DNA of 13,448 nucleotides from an uncultured Collinsella sp. (lineage in GTDB: Bacteria > Actinomycetota > Coriobacteriia > Coriobacteriales > Coriobacteriaceae): the NCBI GenBank assembly GCA_902464485.1, contig CABQJJ010000042.1, positions 1 through 13,448 of the forward strand, given 5' to 3'. How positions within the stretch are numbered: the stretch's first letter is position 1; every line of letters starts with the position of its first letter. The notes below the pieces were generated by a model, which worked only from the letters and a program-made list of their open reading frames with translations, searched no databases and was not told the origin of the DNA. Made by a program: the position numbers and the translations under genes. This document shows positions 1-7,145 of the stretch, piece after piece.

Positions 1-35
1 AGCGTGGCAAGCGAGGTGTTCATGGGCAGACGCAT
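1..35 (-). CDS. Start of a leftward gene, cut by the window edge
   Basis: Reading leftward from position 35, an ATG opens a frame giving MRLPMNTSLAT before the edge. An AAAGGA ribosome binding site (41-46 on this strand) lies 5 bases upstream of that ATG. The other ATG at 38-40 touches the ribosome binding site and is too close to use. The frame is far too short to identify a product. The arrangement would make it divergent from the gene at 129, with a shared upstream region at 36-128. The call rests only on the start codon and its spacing to the ribosome binding site, so it may be fortuitous. Confidence 0.35.
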   Translation of the reverse strand, partial: MRLPMNTSLAT

Positions 36-128
36 GGCATTCCTTTCGTAAGGGTTGCACTAGGATAGCGCGGCGAGGCGCCGCCGGACGGTGTAACCTA
101 AACGGAAATGAACCGGAAAGGAGATGGC

Positions 129-794
129 ATGGAGGCAGAGCCGCAGGGCAATAAACCCAAAACGCTGCAGACCATTGCGTATATCAGTATTCCCGATAGC
201 GCCGATCTTGAGTTTTTGCTCTGGGACCTTCAGGATGCCATCGCGGCGTATGCCCGGCTTTCCGGTACTTCGCTCCCCCGTCTAGTCGCTCTGGGGACGG
301 ATGATGGCGGCAGCGCTGCGGACGGCATTGTATTCGCTGTTGAGAATGCGCTCAATAACGAGGCGATGAGCGTCGTTATTGAGCAGGCGCTTGATTGCCT
401 TGGGGGCACGGAAGCGCGCGTCTATGTCGTTGTTCAAGCCGGCTGTGGAAGTCCCGAGCGGGCGCACACGGTCGTTGGCCATCTGCGCGAAGCGTGCGAG
501 CGTCGGGGGTTGCCGTGGTGCGGTGGCATTGTCGTCTCCACCGGCGCCGGTATCGCAGCGCTTTGCCGCTCCCCACGTATGGGCCTCTTGCGCCGACCGT
601 TTTCCGAAGCCATGGACAAGCTCGTGGGTGCGGTGCGTATGGGTTGCTCGATTGAGCATGCGCAGCGACTCGGCGGCGGCAGTGCCGAGGACGTCGACAC
701 CAATGGCATGGTTTTTGCCGAGCCAGCCGTGCCGGCGCCAATCTGGCAGGCCGTTATAAAACGCCTTGGCGCTCACGCTCAATCAAATAATTAA
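129..794 (+). CDS. Uncharacterised protein, flavodoxin/FMN-reductase-like C-terminal half
   Basis: This is a 221-residue soluble protein with no signal peptide or membrane segment. ATG 129 is preferred over the in-frame ATG at 108 because AAAGGAG (117-123) sits 5 bases before it, and 108 has no ribosome binding site. I do not recognise the N-terminal half. Residues about 97-173 read as beta strand (VYVVVQAG), helix with C123 and W130, then CGGIVVSTGAG and a P-R-MGLLRRPFSEAMDKL segment. That order resembles flavodoxin-fold NAD(P)H-dependent oxidoreductases of gut anaerobes, where a Gly-rich loop follows a Cys/Trp helix. This is a pattern impression, and a flavin-binding role is a weak inference. 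The TAA stop lies 1 base from the stop of the convergent glycosylase gene, so the two transcripts probably overlap. Confidence 0.75.
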   Translation: MEAEPQGNKPKTLQTIAYISIPDSADLEFLLWDLQDAIAAYARLSGTSLPRLVALGTDDGGSAADGIVFAVENALNNEAMSVVIEQALDCLGGTEARVYVVVQAGCGSPERAHTVVGHLREACERRGLPWCGGIVVSTGAGIAALCRSPRMGLLRRPFSEAMDKLVGAVRMGCSIEHAQRLGGGSAEDVDTNGMVFAEPAVPAPIWQAVIKRLGAHAQSNN

Positions 795-795
795 A

Positions 796-1359
796 CTAAC
801 GAGCACCCCAATCAACGGCCTCGCGCCAGCGCTCGACAAGCCGCTCCAGGCGCCATGCCGCGTTGGCAGGACTCGTCGACGGCAAAATGATGGCCGGCAA
901 CCCCGTCCGCTCTTGCAGATAGTGCTTATAGAGCCGCCCGGCTGTACCACCGTTGCAAACAACGGCCTCGATAGGAGCCGCATCGGCAATGCGCTCAATA
1001 TGCGCCGGCACGACGTTTTTGATGCTGGCGTCGCTTGAGCCCTTGATGTCACAGCTCTCGATCACGTCCCACAGGGCCACACCGCCGTTGAGCAGCATAG
1101 CCCGCTTGGCAGCAACCGAGGCGTCGAGCGTCGCGGGCTCGCCGCTCGCCAAAGCGTCTCCCTCGTTGGGCGGCACGGGCACACCGAGGCACGCGGCCAT
1201 CACGCGCCAAAAGCGATTCTGAGGGTTGCCGTAATAAAAGGCATTGGCGCGCGAAAGCACCGAGGGAAACGACCCCAGCAGCAAAACGCGCGAGTGCTCG
1301 TCAAACACGGGTTCAAACCCATGCTCAATATGTTGATAGCCCTCGTCCGGCGCGGCCAC
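796..1359 (-). CDS. DNA-deoxyinosine glycosylase (UDG superfamily, family 6-like)
   Basis: This 187-residue cytosolic base-excision repair enzyme is predicted to remove hypoxanthine (deaminated adenine), and possibly uracil, from DNA. Family signatures are visible in order: LGSFPS at residues 28-33, FYYGNPQNRFW at 41-51 (the base-pocket loop), ALWDVIESCDI at 95-105 followed by GSSDASIKN, VVCNGGTAG at 133-141, and the closing LPSTSPANA at 159-167. The length matches the family. The start is a GTG 3 bases past the stop of the upstream GH13 gene. A GAGGG lies about 8 bases upstream, inside the end of that gene, so translation is probably coupled and the pair is an operon. A glucan hydrolase and a repair glycosylase have no obvious functional link. 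Substrate preference cannot be read from the sequence. Confidence 0.9.
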   Translation of the reverse strand: MAAPDEGYQHIEHGFEPVFDEHSRVLLLGSFPSVLSRANAFYYGNPQNRFWRVMAACLGVPVPPNEGDALASGEPATLDASVAAKRAMLLNGGVALWDVIESCDIKGSSDASIKNVVPAHIERIADAAPIEAVVCNGGTAGRLYKHYLQERTGLPAIILPSTSPANAAWRLERLVERWREAVDWGAR

Positions 1360-1362
1360 GAG

Positions 1363-2739
1363 CTAAGCCCTCAGCAGATAGCGCACCTCGTAGGGCGCAA
1401 GCTCAAGGGAGCCCGCCAGCTCGACCGTGGGCACGCCGTCGGCCAGCAGGTCGACAAAGGACCCATTGAGCTCGCCGGCGCCAAAGGTGTAAGGCTCGCC
1501 CACGGCATTGACCGCCACGAGCACCGTCGCGTCGTCGCAGGCGCGCTCGAACAGCAGCTGCTTGTTCTGAATCACCACGTTGCGATAGGCACCATAGTTG
1601 AGGGCACGGGCCGCCGCGTCGTCTGCCGAGCGCAGGTGCGCGAGCTGCTTGATGAAGGCCGTCAGCTCGTTGGGCGCAGGCTCATCGAGCGCAGGTCGCA
1701 GCGCCCAGTCACCATCGGGGCCGCCCTTTTCGCCAGGAATCCCCCACTCGCTGCCATAGTAGACGCACGGAATGCCCGGCATGCCAAAGAGCATGCCATA
1801 AGCGGGGCGCAGACAGGACTTGTCGGTAAGGATGCTCGCCAGGCGCGGCACATCGTGGTTGTCGACAAACGACAGCAGATGCTTGCCGCGATAAATGCAC
1901 CACGGGTCACCGCCAAACTGGCGGTGCAGCGAGTGCGCGATCTCGAACATATTGACCGAGTTAAAGCTGGAGTACAGGCCCTTGTAGCACTCGTAGTTGG
2001 TGCAGGAGTCAAGCATCTCGTCGTTGACGATCTGGTTGTAGTCGCCGTGGAGCGTCTCGCCGATCAGCACAAAGTCGGGCTTGAGCTCACGGGCAAAGGC
2101 GTGCAGGCGGCGCATAAAGTCGCGGTCGAGCATATAGGCAACGTCCAGGCGCAGGCCGTCGACGCCAAAGACGTCGGCCCAACGGCGCACGGACTCGAGC
2201 AGGTAATCGACCACGGCGGGGTTTTGCAGGTTGAGCTTCACGAGCTCAAAATGGCCTTCCCAGCCCTCGTACCAAAAGCCATCGCCATAGCAGGAGTCGC
2301 CGTCAAAGCTGATGTGGAACCAATCCTTGTAGGGCGAGTCCCACTTGCGCTCCTGCACATCGCGGAAGGCCCAAAAGCCACGGCCCACATGGTTGAAGAC
2401 CGCATCGAGCACCACGCGGATGCCATGGGCGCGCAGCGTCTCGCACACGGCGGCAAAATCGGCATCCCCACCCAGGCGACGGTCGATATGGCGCAGGCTG
2501 CGCGTGTCGTAGCCATGGCTGTCGGATTCGAGCGGCGGGTTAATGAGCACAGCACCGATGCCGAGCTCTTGCAGGTAGTCGGCCCATTGGGCGATCTTCA
2601 TGATGGGCGCATCGGGGTTGGGCGCAGCGTTGGCAGCCTGGGCGAGCTCATCCTCGGCAACGGGCGCGGCGTTTTCGCGCGGAGCTCCACAAAAGCCCAG
2701 CGGATAGATCTGGTAGAACGTCGTCTCGTATGCCCACAT
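1363..2739 (-). CDS. GH13 alpha-amylase family glycosidase (neopullulanase/maltogenic-like)
   Basis: This 458-residue enzyme has no signal peptide, so it probably hydrolyses alpha-1,4-linked maltodextrins in the cytoplasm. The GH13 (beta/alpha)8 motifs are all present: region I DAVFNH (residues 112-117), region V LVKLN (166-170, the neopullulanase/cyclomaltodextrinase variant), region II GLRLDV with nucleophile D199, region III GET with acid/base E228, and region IV FVDNHD with D296. A short beta domain closes the C-terminus. It lacks the N-terminal carbohydrate-binding domain usual in neopullulanases and cyclomaltodextrinases. The start is well supported: GGGAGG (2745-2750) precedes ATG 2739 by 5 bases. 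The glycosylase gene follows 3 bases after its stop. Exact specificity (maltodextrinase, cyclodextrinase or branching-type) cannot be settled from the motifs. Confidence 0.93.
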   Translation of the reverse strand: MWAYETTFYQIYPLGFCGAPRENAAPVAEDELAQAANAAPNPDAPIMKIAQWADYLQELGIGAVLINPPLESDSHGYDTRSLRHIDRRLGGDADFAAVCETLRAHGIRVVLDAVFNHVGRGFWAFRDVQERKWDSPYKDWFHISFDGDSCYGDGFWYEGWEGHFELVKLNLQNPAVVDYLLESVRRWADVFGVDGLRLDVAYMLDRDFMRRLHAFARELKPDFVLIGETLHGDYNQIVNDEMLDSCTNYECYKGLYSSFNSVNMFEIAHSLHRQFGGDPWCIYRGKHLLSFVDNHDVPRLASILTDKSCLRPAYGMLFGMPGIPCVYYGSEWGIPGEKGGPDGDWALRPALDEPAPNELTAFIKQLAHLRSADDAAARALNYGAYRNVVIQNKQLLFERACDDATVLVAVNAVGEPYTFGAGELNGSFVDLLADGVPTVELAGSLELAPYEVRYLLRA

Positions 2740-2774
2740 AGCAACCTCCCGGTAAGCTCAACACAACGACATCC

Positions 2775-2780
2775 ATTGTA
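2775..2780 (-). promoter_or_regulatory. Possible -10 box of the GH13 gene
   Basis: TACAAT on the minus strand lies 35 bases upstream of the GH13 start and matches TATAAT at 5 of 6 bases. No convincing -35 hexamer is seen at 16-18 bases. It could be a weak or activator-dependent promoter, or chance. Confidence 0.3.
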
Positions 2781-2802
2781 TGCCCGGCAGGGCAGCTAAT
2801 TT

Positions 2803-2832
2803 GGGACGGGGCTGTTTTAGCTACCCCGACCC
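2803..2832 (-). terminator. Hairpin after the MFS transporter gene
   Basis: Minus-strand GGGTCGGGG pairs with CCCCGTCCC (8 pairs and one T-T mismatch) around a 12-base loop. It lies 15 bases past the MFS stop and just before the GH13 promoter region. No good U-run follows, so it may be an imperfect terminator separating the two leftward genes. Confidence 0.4.
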
Positions 2833-2847
2833 TCTCCTAGGTTGTGA

Positions 2848-4044
2848 TTAGGCGACGGGTTTGGCGCGGCGGATGGCTGGGAACAGCACGGTGATGGCGA
2901 GGATGACGCCCACGACAGCGATCGTGCCGCCTGCGTAGCCGATCCAGGCGATGCCGGGGCCCGACACCACGGCGCCGCCGATCGCCGTACCGGTGCCGAT
3001 CCCCAGGTTAAACAGGCCCGAGAAGATCGACATGGCGACGGCCGACGAATCCGCCGGCGTGTACTTGATGAGCTCGGCCTGGAACGCCACGTTAAAGGCT
3101 GTGGAGCAGCAGCCCCATAGCGCGCAGACGGCAAGCACTGCTACGAGCGACGATGCGACCGGACCCATGAGCAGCAGAGCCACCGGCACGCCGGAGAGCG
3201 TGATAGCCAAGAACGGGAAGCGATGCCCATCGAACAGGCGACCAAACAGCCAGCTGCCCACCAGACCGGAGAAGCCAAACGCCGTCAGCGTCATGGTGAT
3301 GGCGCCCGCGTCGACGTGTGCGACCTGCGCCAGGAAAGGCTCAATGTAGCTGTAGCTTGCGTAATAGCCGGTCGCCATAAAAACCGTGACCGCGTAGAGC
3401 GCGACCAGGAACGGGTTCTTGAGCAGCTCGGGCAGCTGTTTGACGGTAAAGCGCTCGCCCGCCGGCATGGCCGGGAACACCGCGGCCTGGTAGACAACCG
3501 CGACAGCCGAGAGGGCCCCGACCACGGCAAATGTCATGCGCCAGCCCACGGCCAGCCCGATGGCGCGGCCGATCGGCAGGCCAAAGATCTGCGCGATGGA
3601 CGAGCCCGTGGCGATTATGCTGATGGCGAGCGCCCCGTGGCGACTGTCGACCAGGCGCGAGGCCATGATTGAAGCGACTGACCAGAACACGGCATGCGCG
3701 CAGGCGACCACCAGACGCGCGCAAACCAAAATAGGATAGGTGAGCGCCACAGCGGACAGGAACTGGCCGAGCGAAAACACGGCCAAAACGCCCAACAGCA
3801 TCCGCTTGAACTCAAAGCGCGAGGCAAACACCATAAGCGGCAGCGACAGCAGCATGACGCCCCAGGCATAGACCGAAATCATGATGCCTGCCTGGGCCTC
3901 GGTGAGCGAGAACGACGCGGCGATATCAGTCAGAAGGCCGATGGGCATGAACTCTGATGTGTTGAACACGAACGAACAGCAGGCGAGCCCGATAAGCGGG
4001 AGCCACTGCTTGAGCGAGATGCCATCTTGTCTTGCCTGAGCCAT
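2848..4044 (-). CDS. SotB-like MFS sugar efflux transporter
   Basis: This 398-residue inner-membrane protein has about 12 hydrophobic helices and no other domain. The N-terminal stretch around residues 22-50 (SFVFNTSEFMPIGLL, then a Q-G-I-M-hydrophobic-Y-A-W run and SLPLM) strongly resembles E. coli SotB/YdeA. That family is proton-driven and exports sugars such as arabinose and lactose, and sometimes drugs. I chose ATG 4044 (MAQARQ) with GGAG 9 bases upstream. A TTG 15 bases further upstream would itself overlap that ribosome binding site. Its leftward neighbour is a glucan hydrolase, which fits a sugar-handling theme, but a hairpin and a second promoter separate them. The true substrate is unknown. 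Related arabinose-efflux-annotated transporters (AraJ-type) are the main alternative name. Confidence 0.88.
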   Translation of the reverse strand: MAQARQDGISLKQWLPLIGLACCSFVFNTSEFMPIGLLTDIAASFSLTEAQAGIMISVYAWGVMLLSLPLMVFASRFEFKRMLLGVLAVFSLGQFLSAVALTYPILVCARLVVACAHAVFWSVASIMASRLVDSRHGALAISIIATGSSIAQIFGLPIGRAIGLAVGWRMTFAVVGALSAVAVVYQAAVFPAMPAGERFTVKQLPELLKNPFLVALYAVTVFMATGYYASYSYIEPFLAQVAHVDAGAITMTLTAFGFSGLVGSWLFGRLFDGHRFPFLAITLSGVPVALLLMGPVASSLVAVLAVCALWGCCSTAFNVAFQAELIKYTPADSSAVAMSIFSGLFNLGIGTGTAIGGAVVSGPGIAWIGYAGGTIAVVGVILAITVLFPAIRRAKPVA

Positions 4045-4077
4045 ATATAACGTCTCCAATCATTTTGAGCGGAGGCG

Positions 4078-4107
4078 ATTATATAGCAACGGTCCCGCAT
4101 CCGTCAG
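4078..4107 (-). promoter_or_regulatory. Promoter of the MFS gene
   Basis: On the minus strand a perfect -10 TATAAT (4078-4083) is preceded at 18 bases by CTGACG (4102-4107), a 4/6 match to TTGACA. The -10 lies 33 bases upstream of ATG 4044. The -35 falls inside the hairpin at 4090-4124. Confidence 0.6.
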
Positions 4108-4124
4108 TAACGGACACGGGACCG
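4090..4124 (-). terminator. 15-bp stem-loop downstream of the SLH/LRR gene
   Basis: As minus-strand RNA the arms CGGUCCCGUGUCCGU and ACGGAUGCGGGACCG pair along 15 positions, including two G-U pairs, around a UACUG loop. On the plus-strand RNA those two positions become C-A mismatches, so the structure is built for leftward transcription. It begins 8 bases past the stop of the 948-residue gene. The following bases are GTTGCTATATAAT, with no long U-run, so termination efficiency is uncertain. It also covers the -35 of the MFS promoter. Confidence 0.6.
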
Positions 4125-4132
4125 AAATACAG

Positions 4133-6979
4133 CTAAACTCGCTGGTTACCCAGATTCCACCTGTCTGGATCATAATTTGGATGGGAGGTAATTGAAGACG
4201 TGTCTTTAATCATATTGAAATCGAGCTCCACGTACTTAAGACTCGGACACTTCGACAAATCAAGACTCGTAATATTGCTTCCAACGCAACAGAGGCTCCG
4301 CAGCTGAGGCTGACTGCCAAGAATCAATTGCGAAAAACACCCATAGGTTTCCCCTCGCCCAGAGCAATTAATGCTGATATCCGTCAGCTCGTTATTGTGA
4401 CTGACGTCAAGGCCCTTCAAGTTCAGATTCGTGTTGAGCCAAATCTCACTCAGACGAGGGTTGCCCTTTAGGTTCAGCTCGGCAACGTTAGTATCCAACA
4501 ACCCGAGATATCTCAAATTGGGACAATTGCTCACATCAATAGACTCAAGGGACATATGCTTATCGTCTTCGAAGTTGTTGATTTGGACCGATTCGACTTT
4601 CGATCCCTTCTCAAAACTAATTGATTTAGGATCTTTCGCCTTCAGCATCGGATGCTCGTCATCGCATTCTTTACCGTAGTGGAAATCAATGTTGTAATTA
4701 ACTTCTTTGACGTACTTCCCTTTGACCTTTGCTGGGACTACCGGATTCTCCTTTGGGCCATCGTAGGCAATCAGAACGATTTCGCCCTTTTCTTCATAGG
4801 CTTTGAGGTCGTAGACCCAGCCGTCTTCATAATTTTCCTTTCCATAGGTGCACTCAGGGACAAAGGCAAAGTCCTCCAGATGGAAGTTCTTCTTGAACGG
4901 GGAGTTATCTTCATCCCAAAACTTAACTTCCAGCGTTAATCCCGCCGCATCCATCCAGACGGTATCTTTTCCAGCAGTGAGATCCGCATAGGCAAATACG
5001 GCAACGTCGTTGCACACCATGCCGGTATCGCGGACAACTCCGGTTCCCTTGGCTTGCGCGCCTACCGCCAATTTCACATCGCAAACTTCCATACTCAAGA
5101 AGTTCAGAGTGGCCTGAGGCCCGACGCCAAGCTTACCACCCGCCTCGCAAGCAATCTTCGAATCCCCCAGCGTTGCGTCATAGTCAAAGCCCACGTGTCC
5201 ATTTTTGACGAACGCGCTGCTTTCGGACTCAACATTCAAGGTCACCTTGACCTTGCCGTAAACTGACACCTCGACATTAACCACAGACCATACGGTCAAG
5301 GTTGGGGAAATCTTAAAGGGAATCCTTGCAACGGGAATCGCAACCTCGTTTTTACGCTCAGCCTTTAATTCGCCCTCTAAGCCGGCCGTTCCTCCCAGCC
5401 CGAGCTTCATCTCCTGAAAGCCCTTATCGGCAGACCATTTCATCGACGCCCTGGCATAAGGACTCATTTTGAGCTTCAGCTCACCCTTGCTATGCTTGCC
5501 AAGAGTCTGTTCTCCAATTTTGAAGGAGACTGTCGGCAAATCGAATTTGCCATCGCCGACCGCCGTCGTCATCGGCTCATCGACCAACTCGACACCCTCC
5601 AAGGGCTCGATCATATCAAGAGACGCCGCAATCTTGGACTTCGAGATATTTATGCTCTCAAAATAGTCCTCGAGCTTATTGGCTTGGGCTATCTCAAGAA
5701 GCGTTCCGTCACTGTTCTTTGTACAGCTTTTGACGACACCAAACGCACCGTCCGCCTGCGACTCATCGGTCTCAAGGGCAACTTTGTCCCCTTTTGCAAC
5801 AGCGCAGTCAGAAGAAACCTTGTAGGCATCCCCGACACGTTCGAACCCATTGATTACAACCACGTCTTTGCGATACACAACCTCGTTGCAGTCTTCCGAG
5901 GAGGAATCGCCCAAAGCCATCAAGTCGGCGACTTTTTTAGCCAGGCCATCGGCTTCGGTGGCATCAAAAGCAGCCTGAGGCCTTATGCATCCTTGTTCGT
6001 CAAGTGAAGCGATGCCTTCGTCAAGAGCGACCTGAAGAAGGGCAGGCTTGTTCGCCTCATTCGCGTCAGCCGCCTTGAGCTTCGATCCATCATCGCTAAA
6101 GCCTGCGCGCAGCACGGCCGTCGCAAACACGAATTCGCGCGTCGCGGGGGCATCGGGATTAAACTTCTGGCTTCCGTCGATTATCCCAAGCGAATAAGCG
6201 GCCTTAATAGCAGCTTCGTTTTCATTGCCCGCTATATCGGAAAACGGAACATTTACGGATACGTCCATCTTGGCGCCGGTCGCAGCCAGAAGTTTTGAAA
6301 GCCACGCACCGCGCGAGATTGTTGCAGGCTGAACCGGATCAGGTTTCACGACAGGATCTGTCGCCGACACCCGAGAGCGCCTTACGGTCACTTGAGCGCG
6401 AACGGTCTTTCCATTGATTTTAAATTCGCAAGTTGACGCCTCTTGCATCACGCCTTGATCGGCATGTGCGGAAACCGGAGCAGCATACGTCGAGACGGCC
6501 AAGACTGCGGCTGCAAGAATCATCAGCGCTGCGTTTCGGCGATTTCGTACGCCAGCAGCCGCAAGCAATAGCCCAATAAGGAAGACCGGAATCCATACGA
6601 CAAATTGGCTATCCCCTGTTTGAGGAATTGAGCCCTTTGTCTTCGACGCAAGCACCCTTGCCTTAATCGTCGCCGTCTTTGTCTCGCCAGGAGCGATATC
6701 GCCAAAGCTCCCTTCGAGGACAGAGCCGTCATCCACCTCAACGCCATCGGGAAGCTTGACAGAATATGAGACCGAATGCCACGTTGCATCTTCATCATTT
6801 GTCGAAGCGATCGTTAACGCGACCGTGTCTCCACTCTTATAGCTAGCGGCGTCCGACGATATTGATGCCCTTTGCCCTCCATGTCCCTCCGCATAAGCGA
6901 GGGATGGATAAACGGCAGATAGGGCCAAGAGAACTGTAAGGATCAACGCCGCAAATCGACGCTTCTTTATCCCGCACAT
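4133..6979 (-). CDS. Secreted surface protein with internal sorting-like signal, SLH-like domain and C-terminal LRRs
   Basis: This 948-residue cell-surface protein begins with a signal peptide (KKRR, hydrophobic core, AYA at 28-30). Residues about 38-110 look like a beta-sandwich adhesion domain. Residues 118-123 are IPQTGD, followed by a hydrophobic helix (126-143), RNRRN (145-149) and a second hydrophobic helix ending AHA (150-172). An S-layer-homology-like domain spans about 219-293 (FSDIA, GIIDGS, FNPDAPATREF), with a degenerate second copy to about 355. A long beta-rich region follows. From about 810 there are LRRs of the type L-x-x-L-x-L-x-x-N-P-x-L. AAAGGA lies 7 bases before ATG 6979. 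Function is unknown; adhesion or wall association is inferred. Base composition is clearly lower in GC than neighbouring genes, suggesting transfer. The next LRR protein lies directly upstream. Confidence 0.88.
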   Translation of the reverse strand: MCGIKKRRFAALILTVLLALSAVYPSLAYAEGHGGQRASISSDAASYKSGDTVALTIASTNDEDATWHSVSYSVKLPDGVEVDDGSVLEGSFGDIAPGETKTATIKARVLASKTKGSIPQTGDSQFVVWIPVFLIGLLLAAAGVRNRRNAALMILAAAVLAVSTYAAPVSAHADQGVMQEASTCEFKINGKTVRAQVTVRRSRVSATDPVVKPDPVQPATISRGAWLSKLLAATGAKMDVSVNVPFSDIAGNENEAAIKAAYSLGIIDGSQKFNPDAPATREFVFATAVLRAGFSDDGSKLKAADANEANKPALLQVALDEGIASLDEQGCIRPQAAFDATEADGLAKKVADLMALGDSSSEDCNEVVYRKDVVVINGFERVGDAYKVSSDCAVAKGDKVALETDESQADGAFGVVKSCTKNSDGTLLEIAQANKLEDYFESINISKSKIAASLDMIEPLEGVELVDEPMTTAVGDGKFDLPTVSFKIGEQTLGKHSKGELKLKMSPYARASMKWSADKGFQEMKLGLGGTAGLEGELKAERKNEVAIPVARIPFKISPTLTVWSVVNVEVSVYGKVKVTLNVESESSAFVKNGHVGFDYDATLGDSKIACEAGGKLGVGPQATLNFLSMEVCDVKLAVGAQAKGTGVVRDTGMVCNDVAVFAYADLTAGKDTVWMDAAGLTLEVKFWDEDNSPFKKNFHLEDFAFVPECTYGKENYEDGWVYDLKAYEEKGEIVLIAYDGPKENPVVPAKVKGKYVKEVNYNIDFHYGKECDDEHPMLKAKDPKSISFEKGSKVESVQINNFEDDKHMSLESIDVSNCPNLRYLGLLDTNVAELNLKGNPRLSEIWLNTNLNLKGLDVSHNNELTDISINCSGRGETYGCFSQLILGSQPQLRSLCCVGSNITSLDLSKCPSLKYVELDFNMIKDTSSITSHPNYDPDRWNLGNQRV

Positions 6980-7062
6980 TTTTCAGTCCTTTCCCAACTC
7001 TACAGATAGGACGCTAAAATACCTTGATTCTCATGGCAGGAAAGCGGGAACCACCCAATCAG

Positions 7063-7107
7063 TCAAAAGCGGCCCTTTTGAGGAAATAACCGGTAGACAA
7101 AACCGGT
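7063..7107 (-). repeat. Two adjacent hairpins between the LRR genes
   Basis: TCAAAAG/CTTTTGA (7063-7069 and 7075-7081, 5-base loop) and ACCGGT/ACCGGT (7089-7094 and 7102-7107, 7-base loop) lie 8 bases apart, 39 bases downstream of the zinc-ribbon/LRR gene. Transcribed leftward, the second is met first and is followed by UUAUUUCC. They may terminate that gene or be processing sites. Neither has a classical U-run. Confidence 0.4.
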
Positions 7108-7145
7108 GAAAGGCGACGCACTTCCGATATCCCCACCCAACCGGC

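Noticed and set aside
1294..2799. A 501-codon open frame on the plus strand opposite the GH13 gene
   Set aside because: It is exactly antisense to a gene with all GH13 catalytic motifs, has no ribosome binding site, and its residue make-up (rich in V, A, H, Q, R) is typical of a GC-rich shadow frame.
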